NCBI RefSeq assembly: GCF_021742065.1
Contig: NZ_JAKKIE010000009.1
Span: 32,415-96,414, forward strand
DNA: 64,000 nucleotides
Origin: Rhizorhapis sp. SPR117
GTDB lineage: Bacteria; Pseudomonadota; Alphaproteobacteria; Sphingomonadales; Sphingomonadaceae
Reading direction: 5' to 3'
Shown here piece after piece: positions 55,748 through 63,689 of the stretch. Under the pieces are notes generated by a model, which was not told where the DNA came from, made no database searches, and saw nothing but the letters and a program-made list of their open reading frames with translations. The translations under genes were made by a program, and so were the position numbers. Each line of letters begins with the position of its first letter. The first letter of the stretch is position 1.

Positions 55748-56789
55748 CCATCTCAATGATCTGTTGGTCGGTCTGCAAGGAGACATGCCCGCAACACCCG
55801 ACTGGGCACGCGTAATCGCCCTTGCCAACAAGACGCTTTGTACGCCCGCTCTTTCGGCCCGTCTCATGGATGCTGGGCACCTTGCCGCGCTGCCATCGGA
55901 TGTTCACACGTTCCTCCGCGAGATACTGACCCGTAACGAGCAGCGTAATCAGCGCCTGCTCGACCAGTTGGATGAGGCTTGCGCCGTCATGAATGCGCAT
56001 GGCACCCGGCCGATCCTGCTGAAAGGCTCTGCCTGGCTGGCGAGCACGGACCCCGACCGGCGAGGGCAGCGGATGCTGGCGGATCTGGATATCATGGTGC
56101 CTACGGACCATTTCCATACGACGATCGAGCAATTGAGCGCCATCGGCTATCAACTGGAATTTCCAGCACTTCGCCCTGAAGTGCCGGCCGTTCTCTGGCG
56201 ACCGCAAGATGCCGGCACCATCGACCTGCATACCGGATATGGCGGTGGCGAAACGTTGTTTTACCAATTCACGGATCTGGCATGCGATGCATCGCCCATC
56301 CATCTTTCGGGAAGCACCGCCTTATTACCCTCCGCAGTTGCGTGCGCCTCGATCCTCCTGCTGCATGATCAGCTTAAAGGCAGGGATTATCTGCGCGGCC
56401 GCATCGACCTACGTCACCTGATCGACATCCAGCACCTGGTCGCGAACTTTGACGATTTGCAGTGGCAGCAGTTGGACCGGCTATTCAGACAACCCTATGC
56501 GCATAACGCGATGAAGACGCAGCTGCTCACGGCGCGGAAAATGCTCCGAATAGATGTGCCCGACGCCCTCGTGGCGGGTGTCCGCGCCCGCTTGCAATAT
56601 TGGCGGCGTCTGGTTCAAATTCGCTGGCCGATGGCCGCACTTCCCCTAACGCTCCTGTCCATGCTTGATCCGTCTTACCTCGCGGCCAGACGTGAAGCGA
56701 AGCAAGCCCCGGCGAACAACGGAAAATCCCTCCCCCGGCGAGAAAGCCTGAAAAGGTTGTTCTTCCGAAGCGAACTGGGCAAGATCTAA
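55734..56789 (+). CDS. Nucleotidyltransferase of the PF14907 type
   Basis: About 351 residues from ATG 55734, overlapping the end of the kinase gene. The polymerase-beta-like nucleotidyltransferase motif is seen as ILLKGSAWL near 93-101 and MLADLDIMV near 112-120, with Asp residues two apart and the usual preceding Gly-Ser. The rest is mostly helical, with HDQLKGRDYLRGRIDLRHLIDI. Family members occur in lasso-peptide and other RiPP clusters, where one is reported to act on phosphorylated peptide. Its nucleotide or sugar donor cannot be read. Confidence 0.8.
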   Translation: MARLNHLNDLLVGLQGDMPATPDWARVIALANKTLCTPALSARLMDAGHLAALPSDVHTFLREILTRNEQRNQRLLDQLDEACAVMNAHGTRPILLKGSAWLASTDPDRRGQRMLADLDIMVPTDHFHTTIEQLSAIGYQLEFPALRPEVPAVLWRPQDAGTIDLHTGYGGGETLFYQFTDLACDASPIHLSGSTALLPSAVACASILLLHDQLKGRDYLRGRIDLRHLIDIQHLVANFDDLQWQQLDRLFRQPYAHNAMKTQLLTARKMLRIDVPDALVAGVRARLQYWRRLVQIRWPMAALPLTLLSMLDPSYLAARREAKQAPANNGKSLPRRESLKRLFFRSELGKI

Positions 56790-56797
56790 AGCCCGGA

Positions 56798-57292
56798 CTA
56801 CGGATCGGCGGCCGCATCTGTCAGCAGTTCGAGGGCGACCAATACTGTTTTTCGGCAGACAACCTCTCGCCCCACATCGCCAAAATGACAGATGTGGTGG
56901 CGCGGCTTTCCGTCACGCCCGATAAGGGCGATGTGGACGAGGCCCACTTCCTCGTCATGCTCCTGCGGGCCAGCAAAGCCAGTGATCGCCATAGCTATAT
57001 CTGCATGGCTGCGATCCAGCGCTGCCTTGGCCATGGCGATGGCGATATCCTTACTCACCCCGGCGCAGGCTTCGACCCGCTCGCGCTCAAGGTTGAGCAA
57101 TTCGCATTTCGCATCGATGGAATAAACGACGAAACCACGCTCCAGTGCACCACTGACATCAGGATCGGAGACGATAGCTCCACATAGCATGCCGCCTGTG
57201 CAGCTCTCGGCGATCACGATACTTGGTCCATTGGTGCCAACGGCTTTTCCCAGGCGGGCTACGCGAAGCGCAATATCGTCATGCTGAGACAT
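56798..57292 (-). CDS. CinA-type nicotinamide-nucleotide amidase
   Basis: This 164-residue protein is the stand-alone C-terminal CinA domain. It has the AESCTGGMLCGAIVSDPDVSG motif, with the catalytic Ser in AESCTGG, and AITGFAGP. It deamidates NMN to nicotinate mononucleotide. It is convergent with the nucleotidyltransferase gene (9 bp between stops), which marks the far edge of the accessory cassette. Confidence 0.9.
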   Translation of the reverse strand: MSQHDDIALRVARLGKAVGTNGPSIVIAESCTGGMLCGAIVSDPDVSGALERGFVVYSIDAKCELLNLERERVEACAGVSKDIAIAMAKAALDRSHADIAMAITGFAGPQEHDEEVGLVHIALIGRDGKPRHHICHFGDVGREVVCRKTVLVALELLTDAAADP

Positions 57293-57435
57293 GGCTCCGC
57301 ACCTTTCCTCGGACCGGCTGACTGCAAGCTCGCCTGACTAACGGCAAATTGTCGGGCTTGTTCCCATTGACTGTATCGTCTGCTGCCGATGCTGATCACG
57401 AAACCGTTTTTTGCGCACTGGCAGGACGGGTGACT

Positions 57436-58074
57436 TCATCGTTCACGCGCCAGATCGACGGGTACGATCCGGGTAGCCAATCGTTCGACCTCCGCCCTTT
57501 CATGGCTGACATACAGGATCGGCAATTTCAATTCGTCGCGGATGCGTTCGATGACCTGCATGATCTCCTCCCTGCGCAGCGCGTCGAGTGATGACAGCGG
57601 CTCATCCATAAGAAGGAAGCGCGGGCCGCTGAGCAGCGCTCTGCCGATCGCCACCCGATGAGCCTCACCGCCCGATAATGTACGCGGCCAGCGTTCAAGC
57701 AGGTGACCTATACCCAGAAACGCAATGGCATCATCCAGGCACAACCACTGATGCTCAGGAGCCGCCAGATGCAGGCCATACAGCAAATTGGCGCGCACCC
57801 GTTTATGCGGGAACAGGCGGCCATCCTGAAATACATAACCGGCGCGGCGCTGTTCGGGCGGCAGGTCGATGGCGCATGCACTATCGTACAACACCTCGCC
57901 CGCCACCGCGATGCGTCCCTCGTCAGGCCGCAGCAGTCCCGCGACCATGTTGAGCAGACTGGTCTTGCCCGCCCCCGATGGTCCGAACAGCGCGGTCAGA
58001 CCGGGGCCGGCGTTCAATGACAGGCGAATGTCGACATCGCCCATCCGGCGGCGAACCGCAATTTCAAAGGACAT
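57436..58074 (-). CDS. modC: Molybdate ABC transporter ATPase, short form without Mop domain
   Basis: About 212 residues from ATG 58074. Walker A LFGPSGAGKTSLLN, ABC signature LSGGEAHRVAIGRALL and Walker B FLLMDEPLSSLD are all present. The protein ends soon after the H-loop region (YVSHERAEVERLATRI), so the C-terminal TOBE/Mop domain of a typical, longer ModC is absent. The missing part appears lost by gene shortening rather than frameshift. It overlaps modB. Confidence 0.9.
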   Translation of the reverse strand: MSFEIAVRRRMGDVDIRLSLNAGPGLTALFGPSGAGKTSLLNMVAGLLRPDEGRIAVAGEVLYDSACAIDLPPEQRRAGYVFQDGRLFPHKRVRANLLYGLHLAAPEHQWLCLDDAIAFLGIGHLLERWPRTLSGGEAHRVAIGRALLSGPRFLLMDEPLSSLDALRREEIMQVIERIRDELKLPILYVSHERAEVERLATRIVPVDLARER

Positions 58075-58765
58075 GGCGAACAGCCCCGCCATTGGCCCGG
58101 CGCACCATCGCTTCAGACGCGACGAGCGCAACGAGTGAGAGCAGCACCGATATGATCGCCAGCCGCGTCACCACATTTTCCGCGCCGGGGATTTGCAATG
58201 CCGAATAGATGGCGATGGGCAGCGTCCGCGTTTCCCCCGGAATGTTGGAAACGAACGTGATAGTAGCCCCGAACTCACCCAGGGAACGGGCAAATCCCAG
58301 CATCGCTCCTGCCAATATGCCGGGCAGCGACAATGGCAGGCTGATCGTCAGGAACATGTGCAGGGGGGGTGCTCCCAATGTCCGCGCCGCATCCTCCAGC
58401 CGTCTGTCGATCGCCTCAATCGACAGGCGAATTGCACGCACCATCAACGGCAATGCCATGATGGCGGCGGCCAGAGCGGCCCCGGTCCAGCGGAACATGA
58501 AAACAAGCCCAAGCCACTGTTCGCACCAACGCCCGATCGGACCTGCGGGGCCAAATAGCAGCAGCAGCAGCCATCCCGTCACCACCGGGGGCAGTACCAA
58601 CGGCAAATGGACCAATCCGTCCAGCAAAAGCTTTCCCGGAAAACGCCCCCGTGCCAACAGCCAGGCAAGACCAAAGGCCAAAGGCAGACTGACCGCCACC
58701 GCCACGCCGCTCACCTTCAGCGAAAGGGCAATGATTTCCCAATCGTCCGGCGCGAACACTGTCAT
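58064..58765 (-). CDS. modB: Molybdate ABC transporter permease
   Basis: The 233-residue inner-membrane permease has about five hydrophobic spans. The EAA-type coupling loop is seen as EDAARTLGAPPLHMFLTISLPLSLPGI and the segment FARSLGEFGATITF follows. It overlaps modA and modC, giving a tight modABC order on the minus strand. Confidence 0.94.
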   Translation of the reverse strand: MTVFAPDDWEIIALSLKVSGVAVAVSLPLAFGLAWLLARGRFPGKLLLDGLVHLPLVLPPVVTGWLLLLLFGPAGPIGRWCEQWLGLVFMFRWTGAALAAAIMALPLMVRAIRLSIEAIDRRLEDAARTLGAPPLHMFLTISLPLSLPGILAGAMLGFARSLGEFGATITFVSNIPGETRTLPIAIYSALQIPGAENVVTRLAIISVLLSLVALVASEAMVRRANGGAVRHVL

Positions 58766-59538
58766 CGCGCTGCCGACGCAAAGCCATAACGGGCGAAAAT
58801 AGCCCTGCCCTGGCGCGAGATCAGGAACGCCCGGAACGCCGCTGCATCGGGACTGCGCGCCGTTTTCAATAAAGCGACCGGATAGGTGATCGGCGGATGG
58901 CTATTGTCAGGAAACACGCCGATGACGCTGACCTTGCGGGACGCCCGCGCGTCCGTCGCATACACAATGCCAAGCGGCGCCGCGCCACGTTCGACCAGCG
59001 CCAGCGCCGCACGCACATTTTCAGCGCGCGCCAAGCGGGATTCAGCACTTTTCCATAGGCCAAGCGACATGAGCGCGGCCTTGCCATATTTGCCAGCCGG
59101 CACCGCATCGGGGTCGGCCATCGCCAATCGGCCTTTCCCCAAAAGCCGCGCCAAAGGAAAGCCTTCGCGGATAGGCGCCTTCGCTCGGCTCCCCGTCGGA
59201 GCGATCAGCACCAGCCGGTTTGCGAGAAAGGAGGCGCGCGTTGCCGGGCGGATCAACCCCTTTTCCGCAAGCTGGTCCATCCAGGATTCATCCGCGGAAA
59301 TGAAAATATCCGCAGCGGCGCCTGCCTCGATCTGCCGCGCCAAGGCCGATGATGCAGCAAAGGACAGCAGCGGCTTTTCATGCCCTTTCGCCGACCATGC
59401 GTCCGCCGCCGCCGTCAGCGATTCCTGCAGGCTGGCCGCCGCCAGCACGAGAGGCGGCCGATTACCCGCTACAGCCGGCGAAAGGGCCGCACAGAACAGC
59501 GCCATCGCCGACAGCAGAAATTTGACAATGTGGGTCAC
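58762..59538 (-). CDS. modA: Molybdate-binding periplasmic protein
   Basis: About 258 residues from GTG 59538. The signal peptide (FLLSAMALFCAALSPAVAG) is followed by an AAASLQESLTA motif whose Ser contacts molybdate in characterised ModA. Later motifs include FAASSALARQIEAGAAADIFISAD and MADPDAVPAGKYGKAAL. A longer frame reaching 59589 would include the operator, so GTG 59538 is preferred. Confidence 0.93.
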   Translation of the reverse strand: MTHIVKFLLSAMALFCAALSPAVAGNRPPLVLAAASLQESLTAAADAWSAKGHEKPLLSFAASSALARQIEAGAAADIFISADESWMDQLAEKGLIRPATRASFLANRLVLIAPTGSRAKAPIREGFPLARLLGKGRLAMADPDAVPAGKYGKAALMSLGLWKSAESRLARAENVRAALALVERGAAPLGIVYATDARASRKVSVIGVFPDNSHPPITYPVALLKTARSPDAAAFRAFLISRQGRAIFARYGFASAAR

Positions 59539-59552
59539 GCACTTCCTTGTTT

Positions 59553-59576
59553 CACTATATTTCCACATATATAGCG
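59553..59576 (-). promoter_or_regulatory. ModE-type operator between modE and modA
   Basis: On the minus strand the element reads CGCTATAT, 8 bases, ATATAGTG: an inverted repeat with a single mismatch. This is close to the ModE consensus (CGNTATAT-N6-8-ATATANCG). It lies 14 bp upstream of the modA start and 14 bp before the modE stop codon side, so molybdate-loaded ModE would be expected to repress modABC. Confirmation requires binding or promoter data. Confidence 0.75.
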
Positions 59577-59589
59577 AAACGGGAAACAC

Positions 59590-59982
59590 TCAAGTGTCGG
59601 GGCGCTCCTGCCGAAACGGTAATGGTTCAGGCAGCAACTCATTTAACAGGCCATCGAGGACCGTACCTTGCGCAGCATCGGCGCAACGTTGTTCAAGTTT
59701 GCGATAGCCCTGCAATATCGCAGTCCCAAGCGACGATAGCCGCGCACCGCCGCCATGACTGCCGCCTGCGGAAGTTTCCACCAGTGGCGCGCGCCAACAG
59801 CGGTTCATTACGTCGACCAACAACCATGTGCGCCGGTAGCTCATGCCCAGCGCCCGTCCGGCGGCCGAAATGGAGCCCTCCTTCCCGATAGCTTCCAGAA
59901 GGTCGGCCTTGCCCGGTCCCATGGCGATTTCGTCGTGACAGTAAATCTGTATCTTGATCTTCAGCGGACCGTTCTGGATCAT
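59590..59982 (-). CDS. modE: ModE-family molybdate-responsive regulator, DNA-binding domain only
   Basis: The 130-residue protein has the ModE/LysR-type winged helix (ADLLEAIGKEGSISAAGRALGMSYRRTWLLVDVMNR). The C-terminal molybdate-binding TOBE domain pair of full-length ModE (about 260 residues) is absent. It is therefore a DNA-binding-only form, and ligand sensing may be through another protein or lost. GGGAGG lies 8 bp before ATG 59982. The operator at 59553-59576 lies between it and modA. Confidence 0.9.
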   Translation of the reverse strand: MIQNGPLKIKIQIYCHDEIAMGPGKADLLEAIGKEGSISAAGRALGMSYRRTWLLVDVMNRCWRAPLVETSAGGSHGGGARLSSLGTAILQGYRKLEQRCADAAQGTVLDGLLNELLPEPLPFRQERPDT

Positions 59983-60018
59983 GCTGGCCTCCCATCATGC
60001 CGCTTTGCCGGGGCAATG

Positions 60019-60396
60019 TCACAAAGGCAGGAACGTCGCGACAATCCAGCGCTCTTCAGCCCGCAATACACCCCATGCGCGGGCGGCGGCGCGGCTGTCC
60101 ATCGCCTCCACGCCAATACCCCGTTCTTCCAATGAACGGACAAAGGCGCGAGGAGGATGAACGAGGGTGCCTCCCGTGCCCAGCAGCAGGAATTCCGGCG
60201 GCGGGTCAAGTGCGATCAGGTCTGCGACATCTGCGATGCCGAGGCTTTCGACCGGCGGTGCGTTCCATGGAACGGCCCGATCCGGGGTCAGCATCAGGCC
60301 ATCGGGAAAGACTGTATCCTGCACGCGAAACCCGGACCCCGAAAAGCCGGTAATAACCGGCCCCGGCGCGTCGGGATCACGATGCAGTTCCATCAT
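60019..60396 (-). CDS. Mth938-like (DUF498) domain protein
   Basis: The 125-residue protein matches the Mth938/NDUFAF3 group, with GSGFRVQDTVFPDGLMLTP and LLLGTGGTLVHPPRAFV. The eukaryotic relative assists complex I assembly; the bacterial function is unclear. It overlaps secF by four bases, so it is expressed with secF-secD-yajC. A link to Sec function is conceivable but unsupported beyond neighbourhood. Confidence 0.88.
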   Translation of the reverse strand: MMELHRDPDAPGPVITGFSGSGFRVQDTVFPDGLMLTPDRAVPWNAPPVESLGIADVADLIALDPPPEFLLLGTGGTLVHPPRAFVRSLEERGIGVEAMDSRAAARAWGVLRAEERWIVATFLPL

Positions 60397-61370
60397 TGAT
60401 CGCCCATGGGCTCCGCACGGCCTATCCGTTCCGCACCCGCCGCTGGTCCCATTTCCTTGGGTACGAAGCTATGCGGTCCGACCTTGGCCCATACCAATAT
60501 AGGTGCGGCCATATAGACCGACGAATATGTCCCGACGAAAATGCCAAGCAGCATGGCAGCGGTGAAACCGAATATCACCTCAGGCCCAAAGACCAGCAAT
60601 GCAACCAGCGCAATGATCATGGTGAGCGAGGTCATGATGGTCCGGGCGAGCGTTTCATTGATCGATAGATCGAGGATCGGCACGATTTCCATCTTGCGAT
60701 ATTTACGCAAATTTTCGCGGATACGATCATAAACGACGATGGTGTCATTAAGCGAATAGCCGATGATCGTCAGAACGGCGGCGACGATGTTGAGGTCGAA
60801 TTCAAGCTGGGTCAGCGCGAAAAAGCCGAAAGTCAGCGACACGTCATGCAGCAGGGCGAATAGCGCGCCGGCACCGAACTGCCATTCGAAGCGGAACCAG
60901 ATATAGATGGAAATAGCGATCATGGCGAACAGCATGGCATAAGCGCCCGTGCGGAACAGTTCGCCCGACACCTTGCCCGACACCGCATCGACACTGCCAA
61001 ATTCCGCGTCGGGATAGCCATTGATCACTGCTTTTTTCAGGGCAATGGCTGCCTGGTTCGAAGCGCCCTCGCCACCTTGCGGCAAGGAGGTGCGGATGGT
61101 CACGTCATTGGGACCGCCGAATTGCTGGATTGTGCTGTCACCAAGGCCGAGCGCGCCGACGCGTTTGCGCAGATCATCCAGATTGGGCGGTTGCTGGAAC
61201 GTGACCCGAACCATCTGACCGCCAACGAAATCGACGCCCAGGTTAAGCCCCCGGACCGCAACCAGTGCGATGGATGCCACGATCATCAAAAAGCTGATCG
61301 CCATGGCGATATTCCGCCACTTCAGAAAACTGATATTGGTGTTGTCCGGGACAAGTTTCAAAAGTCGCAT
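60393..61370 (-). CDS. secF: Protein-export membrane protein SecF
   Basis: The 325-residue subunit of the SecDF accessory complex uses proton motive force to aid export. It has one N-terminal span, a periplasmic domain (VDFVGGQMVRV, SGELFRTGAYAM), and five C-terminal spans including the FDLNIVAAVLTIIGYSLNDTIVVYDRIREN motif. Its start is 16 bp from the secD stop. Confidence 0.96.
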   Translation of the reverse strand: MRLLKLVPDNTNISFLKWRNIAMAISFLMIVASIALVAVRGLNLGVDFVGGQMVRVTFQQPPNLDDLRKRVGALGLGDSTIQQFGGPNDVTIRTSLPQGGEGASNQAAIALKKAVINGYPDAEFGSVDAVSGKVSGELFRTGAYAMLFAMIAISIYIWFRFEWQFGAGALFALLHDVSLTFGFFALTQLEFDLNIVAAVLTIIGYSLNDTIVVYDRIRENLRKYRKMEIVPILDLSINETLARTIMTSLTMIIALVALLVFGPEVIFGFTAAMLLGIFVGTYSSVYMAAPILVWAKVGPHSFVPKEMGPAAGAERIGRAEPMGDQ

Positions 61371-61386
61371 GATCTTTCCTCGCCCC

Positions 61387-62985
61387 TTATATCACAAGCT
61401 GCGTCGGCCGCGTGCGCAACCAGAAGCTGACCAGCATCCGCGATACGGTGACGGCTGTGAATACGCTGGTGATGATGCCGATGACCAGCACCACGGCAAA
61501 ACCGCGCACCGGGCCGGACCCGAAATAGAACATCAGCGTAGCGGCAATGACATTGGTGATATTGGCGTCGAAAATAGCCCGGCTGGCTTCCTTGTAGCCC
61601 ACTTCAATGGTCTGGATGATGCCGCGCCCTCGTCGCTGTTCCTCGCGGATTCGCTCGTTGATCAGCACGTTCGCATCGACCGCCGCGCCGACCGTGAGCA
61701 CAAAGCCCGCAATACCCGGCAACGTCAGGGTGGCATTGAAAATTGCCATGATACCAACGATCAGGAAAATATTAACGATGAGCGCTACATTCGCATACAC
61801 GCCAAAGCGGCCATAGGTCACGATCATGAAGATCAACACCGCAACCGTCGCAATCAGGCAAGCCAGCACGCCCTTCTGGATCGAATCCGCGCCAAGGTCC
61901 GGGCCGACCGTGCGTTCCTCCACCACCGTCAAGGCGACAGGCAGCTTGCCCGAACGCAACGCGATGGACAATTCGTTGGCGCTTGCCACGGTGAAGCTAC
62001 CCGAAATCTGGGCCGATCCACCCAATATGGGTTCGTTGATATTGGGTGCCGACAAGACCGTACCATCCAATATGATGGCGAACGGACGGTTGACGTTTTC
62101 GGTCGTCACGCGCGCGAACTTGCGTCCACCGGCACCATCAAAGCGAATGTTGACGACGGCTTCGTTGGTTTCCTGGCTATATCCCTGCTGAGCGTCGATC
62201 AACTGGTCGCCGCTGATCATCACCTGCCGCTTGACCGCGATAACGGGAATGCCTGAAGGATTAGTAGGATAAGGCAGGATTTCGCTGCCGACGGGTGCAC
62301 GGTCCTGTGCTATTTCGGCGGGATCGGCGGTCACGTCCACCAGTTTGAATTCCAGCTTAGCCGTCTTGCCGAGCAAAGATTTCAACGCTTCCGGATTTTG
62401 AAGGCCCGGCACCTGAACCACGATCCGATTCGCACCCTGCCGAATGATCGTGGGTTCCTTGGTTCCCATTTCGTCGATACGTTTGCGGATTACCTCGGTC
62501 GCCACTTCCATGGCGCTCTCGATCGCGGCATCCAGACCGGAAGCCGTCGGCGTCATCACCACGGTATTGCCGTCAACGACAGCGACATCCCAGTCGCGCT
62601 TGCCCGTCATGCCCGCGCCCTGCGTCAGCGAACGAATGCGTTCGACCGCCGCATCGACCTGCGCACCATCCCGCACCATGAAGGATAGTTTGTCGCCACG
62701 GCGAGAGATGTCACCGATGGAAATCTTTGGATCGCCCCGACGCATTTCGGTGCGCACGGTTTCTTCCATATTTTGCAGCCGCTGCTTGGCGACGTCCTTC
62801 GTATCCGCTTCCAGCAGGATGTGACTGCCGCCAGACAGATCGAGGCCAAGGTTGATTCGCGTCTGCAAGGCCGATGGCAGCTGGGTGACCAGCCTGTCGG
62901 GCAGGAAGCTCGGGATGGAAAAAAGAACACCAACGACGAGCGTTAACGTGACCAGCCATATTTTCCATCGGGGGAAATCGAGCAT
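61387..62985 (-). CDS. secD: Protein-export membrane protein SecD
   Basis: The 532-residue SecD has an N-terminal span, the LDLSGGSHILLE head domain, a P1 region with VQVPGLQNPEALKSLLGKTAKLEF, and a polytopic C-terminal half. That half contains GFVLTVGAAVDANVLINERIREE, the proton-transport region. It lies between yajC and secF, the usual order. Confidence 0.96.
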   Translation of the reverse strand: MLDFPRWKIWLVTLTLVVGVLFSIPSFLPDRLVTQLPSALQTRINLGLDLSGGSHILLEADTKDVAKQRLQNMEETVRTEMRRGDPKISIGDISRRGDKLSFMVRDGAQVDAAVERIRSLTQGAGMTGKRDWDVAVVDGNTVVMTPTASGLDAAIESAMEVATEVIRKRIDEMGTKEPTIIRQGANRIVVQVPGLQNPEALKSLLGKTAKLEFKLVDVTADPAEIAQDRAPVGSEILPYPTNPSGIPVIAVKRQVMISGDQLIDAQQGYSQETNEAVVNIRFDGAGGRKFARVTTENVNRPFAIILDGTVLSAPNINEPILGGSAQISGSFTVASANELSIALRSGKLPVALTVVEERTVGPDLGADSIQKGVLACLIATVAVLIFMIVTYGRFGVYANVALIVNIFLIVGIMAIFNATLTLPGIAGFVLTVGAAVDANVLINERIREEQRRGRGIIQTIEVGYKEASRAIFDANITNVIAATLMFYFGSGPVRGFAVVLVIGIITSVFTAVTVSRMLVSFWLRTRPTQLVI

Positions 62986-62991
62986 GGTGGA

Positions 62992-63330
62992 TTAATCGTT
63001 CGCCGGCTTGACGCTGCCCGGCTGGACAACATCGGACAGTGTCGATTTGACGACCTTCACCTTGACGCCCGTGGCGATTTCGACATCGGCATAGTTTTCG
63101 TCGACGCGGAGAACCTTGCCAACCAGGCCGCCTGCGGTGATGACCTGATCACCCTTCTTCACCGCTGCGATCGTCGCGCGATGGTCCTTCATTTTCTTCT
63201 GTTGCGGACGGATCAGCAGAAAATAGAAGACCACGAAAATCAGAACAAGCGGCAACAACTGAACAATGAAGTTCGCGCTACCGGCACCGGCTGCACCACT
63301 GGTCTGGGCAAAAGCAGAAGATATGAACAT
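62992..63330 (-). CDS. yajC: Sec accessory protein YajC
   Basis: The 112-residue protein has a single N-terminal transmembrane span (about residues 23-42, FIVQLLPLVLIFVVFYFLLIRP) and the conserved RPQQKKMKDHRA segment. The cytoplasmic part contains KKGDQVITAGGLVGKVLRV. It is the first gene of the yajC-secD-secF-Mth938-like run. No clear promoter was found in the 200 bp before it. Confidence 0.94.
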   Translation of the reverse strand: MFISSAFAQTSGAAGAGSANFIVQLLPLVLIFVVFYFLLIRPQQKKMKDHRATIAAVKKGDQVITAGGLVGKVLRVDENYADVEIATGVKVKVVKSTLSDVVQPGSVKPAND

Positions 63331-63533
63331 GAAAACTGTCTCGATTCCGAAAGGAACTGGTTATAGGATTTCGCCCAATAGCAAGGGCGGGCGGCTATCA
63401 CAAACAAGAACGGCAACGCAACCCGATTTGCGGGCCGATTAGCGGGCCGATTAGCAGGATAACAAAATTCCGACATAGTGGGCCATCGCTCTTGCAACGC
63501 CGCGCCGATCGGCCTAAATGCCGCCCCTCTGGT

Positions 63534-63610
<77 letters not shown>

Positions 63611-63638
63611 AAATTACCAAGCATTTACAATGGGTTAC

Positions 63639-63668
63639 ACGGGCAGTGAAAGCTGCCCGTTTCCGTTT
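63639..63668 (+). terminator. Rho-independent terminator after tRNA-Pro
   Basis: ACGGGCAG (63639-63646) pairs perfectly with CTGCCCGT (63653-63660) and is followed by the T-rich TTCCGTTT. It lies 28 bp beyond the CCA end of the tRNA. Confidence 0.75.
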
Positions 63669-63689
63669 GCGCGTGTCGTGTAAGAGCTG

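Noticed and set aside
54313..56789. Lasso-peptide gene cluster
   Set aside because: No asparagine-synthetase-like cyclase or transglutaminase-like protease is present; only kinase and nucleotidyltransferase types are shared with such clusters.
53757..56789. Active prophage or integrative element
   Set aside because: The integrase is a stub, the tRNA fragment is mutated, and no structural, replication or transfer gene is present.
57436..58074. modC as a broken pseudogene
   Set aside because: All ATPase motifs are intact and the stop is clean; no leftover Mop sequence was recognised in the 140 bp beyond, so a short functional form is more likely.
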